In this document: piece after piece, positions 18,602 through 27,500 of the stretch
Layout: each line of letters begins with the position of its first letter
Numbering within the stretch: position 1 is the first letter of the stretch
Assembly: GCA_903869675.1 (NCBI GenBank)
Contig: CAIQAB010000032.1
Location: forward strand, 1 to 64,000
Direction: 5' to 3'
Origin: an uncultured Verrucomicrobiota bacterium
GTDB lineage: Bacteria > Verrucomicrobiota > Verrucomicrobiia > Opitutales > Opitutaceae
DNA length: 64,000 bases
Made by a program: the position numbers and the translations under genes
Notes under the pieces: model-generated
Seen by the model: the letters and a program-made list of their open reading frames with translations, nothing else
Database searches by the model: none
What the model was told of the DNA's origin: nothing

Positions 18602-18618
18602 GATATAACAGGACGGGC

Positions 18619-21600
18619 TTATTGTGTGGTCACGCGCAGACGGAGGAAGCGGCGCGGCTGGGTGGCGAGGGAAACCGTGTCCTGGTAAACCTCGTCGCCG
18701 GCGGCGGAGAAGGCCTGGTAGGTTTGCACGGTGGTCCAAGAGCCCGTCACATCATTGGTGGCCTCGATCGAATAGACCAAGGTGGCATCGCCGATGTGGT
18801 GGAAGCCAAGCGTCAGGAAGTTGCCCGAACGGCCAACGGTGGCGGCAGCGCCGGAGTTAGGGGTGAGCGGCTCGGTGCCGAGGGCATATTCCAGCAGGTT
18901 GGGGATACCATCGGAGTCAGCGTCGAAGGCGTCGGCTCCGTTGCCAGAGTTGGCGCTCGAGCCGAACTTGGACTGGCGCCAGAGCTGAAGCGCGGTGCCG
19001 GAGTTCACCGGAGTAGCGGAAGCCTCGGCCGAGTAGACGCTGGTGGCGAGGGCGTTGGCCGAGGCGACCACGTAGTAGTAGGTGGTGCCGTTGACCGCGG
19101 TGGCGTCGGTGTAGCTGTTGGTCGCGACGACACCGGCGCTCAGGGTGGTGTAGGGACCGCCGGCGGTGGTGGAGCGGGCAATGGTGTAGGTGGCAGCTCC
19201 GGCGGAAGCGTTCCATGTGAGGCCAGCCTGGGCGTTACCGGCGGTAGCGGCGAGACCGGTGGGGACGGGCGGCGAGACTTCCTCGCTGGTGACGAGCAAT
19301 TGGAAGGCATTCACCGGGATGCGGCCGCCGTCGGTATCAGCGCCGACGCTCCAAGCCACGGTGCCATCGGCGGCCACGACACCGTCGAAGGACACGAAAG
19401 CCTGAGTGTTGTAGCGGAGATCGCGACCTTGATTGTTATCGGTGGCGGCAGGGGCCTGACCGAGATGATTGTTCGCGGAAGCGAGCGTAATGGTGGCCGC
19501 GTCGTTCAGGTTGTTAACGCTTGAGAACTTCGAGGAGAAGCCCGAGGCGTATACGACCAGCTTCACGCGATGGCCGGAGAGAGCCTGAAGGCCGCCGACG
19601 GTCAGGGTCATGGGGACGGTCTGGCTGTCGGTATAAGCGAGGTCACGCAGGATGGGGGCGCCGCTGGCGCTGTTACCGGTGATGTCGATGGCTCCATCGG
19701 CCTCATTCAGGCTATCGGCGCTGCCGTCGACGCCGGCGTAGGCGAGGGTAAGACCCGAGAGAGACAGACCCGACGACTCGTTGGAGAGAAGACCGGAGCC
19801 GGTGCCGGCAGCGGTGGCGACGTTGTTCCAGGTGTTCGTCTGGGCGCCGACGTTGCTCACGGAGACGGTGCCATCAGAGAGGAGCACGCCGGAATAGGGC
19901 ATGACGGAGGCGGCGGAGGTGCCGAGGTCGCCGTTGATGAGCAGGGCGCGATTGGCATCCACCACCACGACAGCGGCGGTGCGGCTGGTCGTCGCGGAGC
20001 CGCCGGAGGTCGTGTCGGTAACCACCACCGTGTAGCGACCGGTGTCGGCGCTGGTCAGGCCGGTCAGGCCCAGGGTCGCACCGGTCTTGCCGGGGAGATC
20101 GACCGCGTCCTTTTGCCACTGGTAACTCAGCACGCCGCCAGAGTTGTTGCTCACAGCCGAGACCGAGAGGCTGGCGGAAGCGCCGCCGACGCGCAACAGG
20201 GAGGAAGGCGCGGTGGTGACGGTGGGAGGATAGGCGGTGCCGGCCGGGGTGGTGTCAACGATCTGGATGGCGGCGATGCCGCCGGCGTTGGCGTTGAGCA
20301 CGGCGTCGATCGAGGAGACCGTGAGGTCTGCGCCAGAGACGCCGGTAAACCGCACGAAGGTGGCGGCGGGGGCGGTCAAGGCGGTCGCGCGAGTAGTCGA
20401 ATCGCCGATCATGAAGGGCAGCGAATAGGGGCTGACGCTCGATGGCGTGGCCGCGGGCACATAGCTATCGTGCTGGAGCACCTTGTAGTAGTAAACGGGG
20501 CTGCCATCGCGGTTGATCGAGACGGAGCCGACATTACCGATGGTGCCACCGGCAACGTAGACGTAGACGTCGTAGGTGCCATAGGGGATGTTGGCCACGG
20601 AGAGCGTGGCGCCGGTGCTGGCGCGGGATTCGATATAGCCATGGAGCAGACTGGTATCCGCAGTCTTTTCGCCGAGGGTGGGATTTCCTGTGCCGAGACG
20701 TGCTGACCAGGTGTTGGCCGAGGACCACACCGCGGTCGTGTAGGAAGGGGTGGCTCCGCTCCGCTCAACCAGCGTAAGGGGGGCGGTCTGAGAGGCTACA
20801 TTCCCACCGGAGTTATTCCAGTTTGCCGCGGGGACAAAGCCGGCGGAGGTGCCAGCGGCAAGGCTAGCGATTTCGGTGGAGAAAATGCCTCCGTTACTGG
20901 TGCCGACGAAGTTCAGGCCAATCGAGCGCGCAGAAGTGGAGACATCGAGCACGCGGACGACAGCCGAGGAAGCGGTTGAAACATCCACGCCTAGGCTCGT
21001 GCCGATCGGATCGGTGATCTTCACGCTGTAGGTGGCGTCGGCGTCGGTGGTGACGCTATTCAGGGCCAGACTCGAGGTGGTCTGACCTGCGATCAGGACA
21101 CTGTTCTTATACCAGGCATAGGTGAGGTTGGTGCTGGTGCCGGTGGCGGTCACGCTGAGCGTGACAGAGTCTCCGGTGCGGACCGTGCGGCTGACAGGGG
21201 CCAGGCTGATAACGGGCGGCAAGAGAGTCCCGGCATCGGTGGCGGCGAGGAACTGGCTGGGTGGCAGGGCGGCGCGGCTGAAGCGAACTTCATCCAAATC
21301 GCCGCGCAGGAAGTCCACGTCAGCGGCGGCGTAGTCGCCGCGGCCGAGGGTCCAGGGCGTATCGGAACCGGCGGCGGGAACGAACAGACCGGAGAAGCCG
21401 GTGGTGGAACCGACGGAGTTGCCGTTAACGTAGAGCGTGAGGGTGCCCTTGGCGGAATCACCGACGGCGGCAAGGTGATACCAAGTGCCAACGGTGGGGA
21501 CGAAGGAGCTGTTAATCTGAATGTTGGTGTTGTCCTTGTTGATGAGCTCAACACGGAAACCGCCGTTGTTCGCTTTTGAGAGGTAGAACAAGCCCTGCCC

Positions 21601-23820
21601 GCCAACGCCCTGACCGGGGTTGCCGCTGTCGTCGCGGCCGACGATGGTCTGCCAGCCGGCGAGGCTGTCGAGGCGGACAAAGGCTTCGACGGTGAAGTCG
21701 AGCATCTCGGCGGCGGCAAGGGCGCCGTTGGTGGGAGCGATGAGGCCGTTGTTGCCCGAGGCGGGGAAGTTGGCTCCCAAGGTATTGGCGGCGCCGGTGC
21801 GGGGGACCTTGGCGTAAGGCAGGCTGTCCGCCGCGTAATTGGGCGTGCCGAGAACGGTCAGGTTATCACCGCCGACGATGGAATCGATGGTGGCAGTGAT
21901 AAAGGCGTCCGCAGGCCCCTCCTCGAAGCGGTAGTAAGCGAGGGTGAAATCAGTGCCGGGTAGCACGGTGATGGCCGCGAAAGTAACGGTCGTGGGGGTG
22001 GTCGGGGCGGCGCTATCGGTGACTTTCACCGAGTAAATGCCACCGGCAACCGACGTCGCGCCAGTAATAGGGTAAGAAGCGCTGGTCGCACCGCCGATCG
22101 CTGCGGGGGTGGCTCCAGCGGTAGCCTGATAATACCATTGGTAAGTCAAGGTGCCGGTCCCGGAGGCGGCGACACTCAAGGTGAAATCGGAGCCAATCGG
22201 ATAACTGGTGCGGGCGGCACCGGCGTTGACGGTGGGCGGCGGGAAGACGATGGCCGGATCGGCCACTACAGTCAGCGTGCTGGTGGCGGTGTCGAAGCTG
22301 TAGAAGGCGCCGTTCGCGGGCTTGAGCCACTTGCCATCGGTGAGGGTGAAGCCAGTGACAGTGAAGGTGGCGCCGTAGGTCTTGTTTAGGGCGCTATCGA
22401 CGATTTGCCAAGAGTTGCCCAGGGTGGTGCCGGCATTGGTGACATCGATATCAAAGTCACCATCGAGGGCGATCGCGCCGGTGGTGGCGCCGGTCACTTT
22501 GCTGTTCACACCGTTGGCGCCGATGACGAATTTTAGCGAGGCGTTGTCGGCGAGGCTCAGGCCGCCGGCGGACACAGTGGTGTTACCAGTGTAGGTATTG
22601 ACGCCGGTGAGGGTAAGTTTGCCGGTGCCGAGCTTGGTCAGGCCGCCGCCGGTGGAGACGGAGTCGGCGGTGAGGGCCTTGGCGATGGTGATATCGAAGC
22701 CGTTGGAATCGATGATGGCTCCGCCGGCCTTGACGTTAGCGGCGGTGGCGGCGGTGGCCGTGATGAACGTGCCGGCGGCAGCGGACTTCACCGTGGTGCC
22801 GTTAAAATTAATCGTGCGGGTGCCGGCGGCGATTCCGCTGATGAATTGGCCGATGGTGAGCGTGCCGCCGTTGAGGTTCACGGTGTTGTTCACCGCGCCG
22901 TTGTTCACACTGCGGTCAAGATCGATGACGCTGGTCGCGCCGCCGGTCAGGGAGCCGCTGTTCAGAGTGAGTGTGCCGGGGCCGATGCAGTTACCCGTGT
23001 TGAAGCGGATGTCGGTGTTGGCATTGAGATTAAGCGCGCCGCCGTTGATGTTCAGGCGGGCTTGGACGCTGTCCCACTGATTCATGATGAGCCAGCGTTC
23101 TACGGTCGAGGCGACGTTGACGGTAGCGCCAGCGGCAATGTTGAGCTCGCCAAAGGTGCTGCTATTACCTGCCCAGGCAAGGATGAGGTCGCCTTCGGAA
23201 TTAACTACACCGCCGGAATTGACGTTCATCGTGCCCTTGACAGCGGGCTGATTATTTTGGCCGTCGGAGATCACGGTTTCCAACGGAGAGGTCAGAGTGC
23301 CGCTCACATTGATCGTGGCCGTGCTGCTGACAGTGGTGCGGAGCATGTGAACCTTGCCCAGGAAAGTGCTGCCCGCGCCGATGTTCAGGGTGGCAGTGCC
23401 ACCGTTTATACCCATCAGCAGCCAGTTGGTGCCTCCGGTGTTGTTGGGGCCGGTGCCCAAGGTGGCATTGTTCAGATCAAGACGACCGGTCTTGCCAGCG
23501 CCGGTGCCGATAATGACGTCAACAGGAGCAAAAGTGGAAGCCCCGGTAAGGATGGGAAATACGCCGTCGGTGGCAGTGTTGATGATGAAATTACCGCTCG
23601 GATTGGTGGGACTGGTGCTCCAATTCGCAGCCGTATTCCAATCCTGGCTGGTGCCGCCTACCCAGGTGGCATCGGCATGGGCGGTGGCGGCGAGGCCGGC
23701 CATAAGGAGAAATGAACCGGCGAATTTAGCGGTGGTCCGAATGACTGCGCGGTCCAGCAGTTGCAGGGACGCCATGCGCCGACTGGCGCGAGGGGGGTGA
23801 TTACGAGGGGTCAATTTCAT
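18619..23820 (-). CDS. Giant exported strand-repeat/Ig/LamG/FnIII surface protein
   Basis: An extracellular or surface protein of about 1733 residues from the ATG at 23820. The N-terminus (basic stretch, then FAGSFLLMAGLAATAHA) is a long signal peptide. Rough order: strand-repeat region with 'G-G-T-L' and 'L.KLGTGKLTL' autotransporter-associated repeat (30-430); Ig-like (530-610); LamG/concanavalin-like domain (640-860); Ig-like (865-945); beta-rich unknown (960-1195); Ig-like with YQWQKDAVDLPGKTG (1197-1270); beta-rich unknown (1290-1510); fibronectin III (1513-1605); C-terminal module with DADSDGIPNLLEYALG ending FLRLRVTTQ. No catalytic domain recognised. Possible roles are adhesion or polysaccharide binding. 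The start is uncertain: an in-frame ATG at 23775 would also leave a signal peptide. Confidence 0.75.
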   Translation of the reverse strand: MKLTPRNHPPRASRRMASLQLLDRAVIRTTAKFAGSFLLMAGLAATAHADATWVGGTSQDWNTAANWSTSPTNPSGNFIINTATDGVFPILTGASTFAPVDVIIGTGAGKTGRLDLNNATLGTGPNNTGGTNWLLMGINGGTATLNIGAGSTFLGKVHMLRTTVSSTATINVSGTLTSPLETVISDGQNNQPAVKGTMNVNSGGVVNSEGDLILAWAGNSSTFGELNIAAGATVNVASTVERWLIMNQWDSVQARLNINGGALNLNANTDIRFNTGNCIGPGTLTLNSGSLTGGATSVIDLDRSVNNGAVNNTVNLNGGTLTIGQFISGIAAGTRTINFNGTTVKSAAAGTFITATAATAANVKAGGAIIDSNGFDITIAKALTADSVSTGGGLTKLGTGKLTLTGVNTYTGNTTVSAGGLSLADNASLKFVIGANGVNSKVTGATTGAIALDGDFDIDVTNAGTTLGNSWQIVDSALNKTYGATFTVTGFTLTDGKWLKPANGAFYSFDTATSTLTVVADPAIVFPPPTVNAGAARTSYPIGSDFTLSVAASGTGTLTYQWYYQATAGATPAAIGGATSASYPITGATSVAGGIYSVKVTDSAAPTTPTTVTFAAITVLPGTDFTLAYYRFEEGPADAFITATIDSIVGGDNLTVLGTPNYAADSLPYAKVPRTGAANTLGANFPASGNNGLIAPTNGALAAAEMLDFTVEAFVRLDSLAGWQTIVGRDDSGNPGQGVGGQGLFYLSKANNGGFRVELINKDNTNIQINSSFVPTVGTWYHLAAVGDSAKGTLTLYVNGNSVGSTTGFSGLFVPAAGSDTPWTLGRGDYAAADVDFLRGDLDEVRFSRAALPPSQFLAATDAGTLLPPVISLAPVSRTVRTGDSVTLSVTATGTSTNLTYAWYKNSVLIAGQTTSSLALNSVTTDADATYSVKITDPIGTSLGVDVSTASSAVVRVLDVSTSARSIGLNFVGTSNGGIFSTEIASLAAGTSAGFVPAANWNNSGGNVASQTAPLTLVERSGATPSYTTAVWSSANTWSARLGTGNPTLGEKTADTSLLHGYIESRASTGATLSVANIPYGTYDVYVYVAGGTIGNVGSVSINRDGSPVYYYKVLQHDSYVPAATPSSVSPYSLPFMIGDSTTRATALTAPAATFVRFTGVSGADLTVSSIDAVLNANAGGIAAIQIVDTTPAGTAYPPTVTTAPSSLLRVGGASASLSVSAVSNNSGGVLSYQWQKDAVDLPGKTGATLGLTGLTSADTGRYTVVVTDTTSGGSATTSRTAAVVVVDANRALLINGDLGTSAASVMPYSGVLLSDGTVSVSNVGAQTNTWNNVATAAGTGSGLLSNESSGLSLSGLTLAYAGVDGSADSLNEADGAIDITGNSASGAPILRDLAYTDSQTVPMTLTVGGLQALSGHRVKLVVYASGFSSKFSSVNNLNDAATITLASANNHLGQAPAATDNNQGRDLRYNTQAFVSFDGVVAADGTVAWSVGADTDGGRIPVNAFQLLVTSEEVSPPVPTGLAATAGNAQAGLTWNASAGAATYTIARSTTAGGPYTTLSAGVVATNSYTDATAVNGTTYYYVVASANALATSVYSAEASATPVNSGTALQLWRQSKFGSSANSGNGADAFDADSDGIPNLLEYALGTEPLTPNSGAAATVGRSGNFLTLGFHHIGDATLVYSIEATNDVTGSWTTVQTYQAFSAAGDEVYQDTVSLATQPRRFLRLRVTTQ

Positions 23821-24215
23821 GGGGATACAAAAAACAGCCGAGACTCCCAAATGGAGTGCGGTATGATTAAGATAATCAGGGGTTAGGGTAACAAAACAGC
23901 AACCGGCAGCTACGCTGACGGGGGGCGGACGGATGCTGGGGGGGGTGGAAAAAGAAAACAGAGTTGTAACCAGCAGAAAAAGGCAGGGTTTAGGCAAAGT
24001 ATTTTTTTGCAGATAGAGCACGCCCAAGCTCACTTTAAAAATTAAAAATAAGTCACTTATCTTCTTCTTTAACAATATATATTCAATTTTTATTTGGACT
24101 TTCTAAATCGCCTTTCAGTCAATAAACAGGACAATAAATCAAACTAAACCCATAGAAGAGCATTGGGTTTTATAACCGCGGATTTAAGTTAAAATCCTGC
24201 ACCTCAACATAGGCT

Positions 24216-24237
24216 GTATCGCGCTACCGAGCGATAC
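24216..24237. repeat. Perfect short inverted repeat GTATCGC/GCGATAC
   Basis: Seven-base-pair arms with the loop GCTACCGA. No T-run on either side. It could be an operator for the downstream leftward gene or a small RNA structure; nothing further can be said. Confidence 0.4.
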
Positions 24238-24488
24238 CAGGGTGCGTCTGGGAAATAAAAGCTGCGTGGCGCCGACAGCGGAGCAGGGAGGGAGCGAGGC
24301 AAACCAAGCTGGGCCGGCGTTGACCTCGACGGAATGGCCCTCGGGGCTACCTCCGCCTCGGTCGCCAGGGCCGAGCATGGTTTACCTCTCACGGAGCAAA
24401 GGCCTATTTTGAAGAAAGCGCCAAGTGTTCCGTCATCGAAGAAGTTTGAATAAACCAAACCGGATGATGGAGGCAAAAAGCCTTAAAT

Positions 24489-24553
24489 GACGCAAAAAAG
24501 ACAGAAACATGAAACACTGGGTTTGAATTTGAGCTTCCTGCGTCTTTTTGCGG
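24489..24553. repeat. Intergenic inverted repeat with GACGCAAAAAAGAC / GCGTCTTTTTGCGG arms
   Basis: Left arm 24492-24502 (GCAAAAAAGAC) is complementary, with one bulged A, to the right arm 24542-24551 (GTCTTTTTGC). It lies about 40 bp downstream of the dehydrogenase-cytochrome gene stop. On the minus strand the distal arm contains TTTTTT, so it may act as a 3' terminator. The wording resembles the tract at 46561-46601 (TTTTGCGTCTTCTGCG). Confidence 0.55.
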
Positions 24554-24589
24554 CCGATGACTTCTAAAATGAACTTAAACAACGGGACA

Positions 24590-27500
24590 TTAGGGAACGA
24601 TTAGGTTTAGGCGGAAAAAACGGCGGGGGGCGGTGCCATCCGGCACGGGGGCATTTAGCTCGATCCGAGTGGCCTCGGCCCGAGGCAGGCCATCGGCCCC
24701 GGGGGGAGCCCAAGGGGACCAAGTGACCAAATCGGTGGAGGTTTCAAAGGACCACGCACGATCCGGTGGCAGCACAAAAACTACGGTAATCGCGGCCCTG
24801 CCGGCGGGGGCAGGGTTGATGGAAACATTCAACGAGCTGCCCGGATCAAGGGGACCGGTGTAGGAGATGAACTCGGCAAGGTTAGTCTGACCATCGCCAT
24901 CGGGATCGGCGGTTTCGGCGCCTGCAGCCGAGGTGGCGGAACCGAAGGTGGCGGTGCGCCAAGTGGTATAGTCGGCACGCGCACCGAGGGCGGAGATCCA
25001 CTCGGCAAGGAGGGCGATGCCGGAAGGATCCAGCTCGGAGGTGGCAAGCGGCGGCATGCGCGTGAAGCCGTTTTGCATCGAGACGCGGTTGTAGACAATC
25101 GAATGGGTGAGATCGCCAGGAACAACGAGGCGGTTAGAGGGGTTGCCGCCATTGTTGGTGGCGGGGCCATTTAGCAGATTCGTCTGAGCCAAGGTTAACT
25201 GGGGACGGCCGTCCCAGAAGGCGCCGGACACGGTGCCATCGGCGCGGTGGCAGTAGGCGCAATTGACCGCGAGGTAGGAACGGGCGCGAGCCTCGATCGA
25301 GTAGAGGGTTTCGTCGGGCCGGACGTGACGGGGCACGGTCTTGGGATCATCGACGGCGTTGGTGAAGTAACCGGCGGCCGCAAGGTTGGAGAGCTGGTTG
25401 CCGGAGTAGCCGTGGATGACGTTGTCGCGGTTGAGCTGGCGGGTATTGAACGAAAGCGGCCCGCCGGCTTGCGGGGTATGGCAGGTGAGGCAACTGGATC
25501 GACTGGGGATGGTCCAGTGCTGGGTGCGAGCAACGCCTTTATCGGTGACGGTAAAATCAAACTCGGCCCCCTCGTCCGGGACGAGGGTGGCATCAGTCTG
25601 GGCGTCGTTCCAACGGTAGCTGACACCGTAAAAGCCGCTATCGCCCTTGACGAACACGCGAGTCTCGAGGCGGCGGCGGGTGGCGGGATCACCCCGGGTG
25701 AGATCGATATCGAAGTGCTTCACCAACACCATCCCTGCCGGGTAGGTCCAATTGGCATCGCGCTGCCAGGTCATCTGGCCGGAATTGGGAATGGTGAACC
25801 AGCGGCGTTTGACCGCATAGTCACTCCAGAAGGTGAGGTTTGGCTCGTAGGGAATTAGGCCCGGGCTAGGGGAGAGGTCGGTGAGATCGGCAAACAGTCC
25901 GGTGGCACTCAGCGTCGAGGGGAAGGTATTCGTGACGGTCCCGGTAGTGAGCCGGATAATGCGGCTGTTGAGGTAGTCGGCGAAGAGCACATCCTGGTTG
26001 GAAGGATCGACTCCCATGGAGACCAGGCCGCCGTAGACACCGGGCACGCCGGTGATGCGGGTGACGGCTCCGGTGGCGGAGTCGCGTTTCCAGATGTGTC
26101 CGGAAACGGAATCGCAGAAAATATAGTGGCCGTAGAGCTCGGGGAACCGGTTGCCGCGATAGACGACGCCCCCGACCACGGAATTCCCAGCGAAGAGCGG
26201 ATCGGCGCCGGCGATCGACGTGTGCGGGTAAACCCACACGGGGTCGATGGACGTGAACGCGGCCGGCCGGCTTGGGTTGGTTGAGAAATTGGTGTCGCTC
26301 AGGCCCTCGCGCCAGACCCAACCGTAGTTACCGCCTTTGACGATGAGGTTGATCTCCTCGTAGGTATTCTGGCCGACATCGCCGGCCCACAGTTGCCCGT
26401 TGAGCGAATCGAAGCGGATGCGCCACGGGTGGCGGAGGCCCACGGCCCAGTATTCCATGCGGAGCTTGGTGGCGTCTGTGATGGGCACGCCGTTCCACAC
26501 CCCGTCCCAAGCGCCGCCCTTGGCCACGGGCACGAAGGGATTGTCCACCGGCACGGAGAAGCGAGCGCGACCGCCATCGGTCGGGATGGCGGCGTGGGCG
26601 TTGGGTTCCGAATTGCCGGGCTTTTTATCGACGTCGAAACGGAAGATGCCGGCGTAAAAATCCTTGTCCAAACGCTGGCTGTTTTGGCGGAAGTCGTTGG
26701 GGTTTTCCTCATCACCGGCAGCGTAGTAAAGGTAACCATCGGGCCCGAAGTGCAGGTCGCCGCCATTGTGGTTGGGGCCTTCGTCAAGTTGCTGCAGCAG
26801 GACGAGTTCGGAGGCGGGGTCGGCGACGTCGGGATCGGTCGTGCTGACGCGGAAGCGGGAGATGCGCTGATAAAAGGAGCCGCCGGCGATGCGCACGGTG
26901 TAGGCGGCGTAAAAATATCCGTTGGTGGAATACTGTGGATGAAAGGCGAGGCCGAGCAGGCCGTTTTCATAATTGGCACCGTTTTCAATGGTCTCGGCTG
27001 GGGTTCGGCCGGCGACCACCTGCTGAAGATCGAGGAAGAGTTTTTTGGCAGGAGTGGCGGCGGTGATGTCGGGCACGAGCTGGATCTTGGCCATGCGCTC
27101 GAGGACGTAGAGGCGGCGGGTGTTGGCCGGTTGGGTGGCCATTCCGAGCGGCTCGCTGAAGGTCACACCTGGAATCGCGTCCACGACCTGATAAAATGTC
27201 GCGGGCGGGGCTACGGGCATGGTGAGGGCGGGATTGGTGATGCGGAGCGCCGTGGCGAAAGTAATCGTGACGGTGCCGGTGGCGGTGGAGCCGCTGACAT
27301 TGCCCACGCGGTAGGAGAAAGTGACTGGCTTGGAAGAGGGGCCGGCGTGGGCGTAGAGAATTTTTCCTCCTTTGATCGCGGCGGATCCGGTGGCAGGCGG
27401 GGTGACGATTTGAAGGGTGGCCGGGATGGGTGATCCGGTATCGTTGGCGAGCACATCGACGAGGACTTTTTGCAAAGGCTGGATCACGGCTGTGTCCGCG

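Larger units (their letters stand above)
23821..24589. other. 769-bp non-coding region between two giant-protein genes
   Basis: The part nearest the 18619-23820 gene is its leader. A stretch at about 23990-24180 is strikingly A/T-rich (e.g. AACAATATATATTCAATT) compared with the surroundings and probably holds the leftward promoter. GTATCGC...GCGATAC at 24216-24237 is a perfect 7-bp inverted repeat. A GC-rich block at about 24240-24470 could encode a 90-residue leftward peptide, which I do not recognise and do not call. An inverted repeat near 24490-24551 marks the 3' side of the upstream gene. Confidence 0.5.

Noticed and set aside
24204-24476. 90-codon minus-strand ORF
   Set aside because: No recognisable domain or start signal; left as unexplained intergenic sequence.
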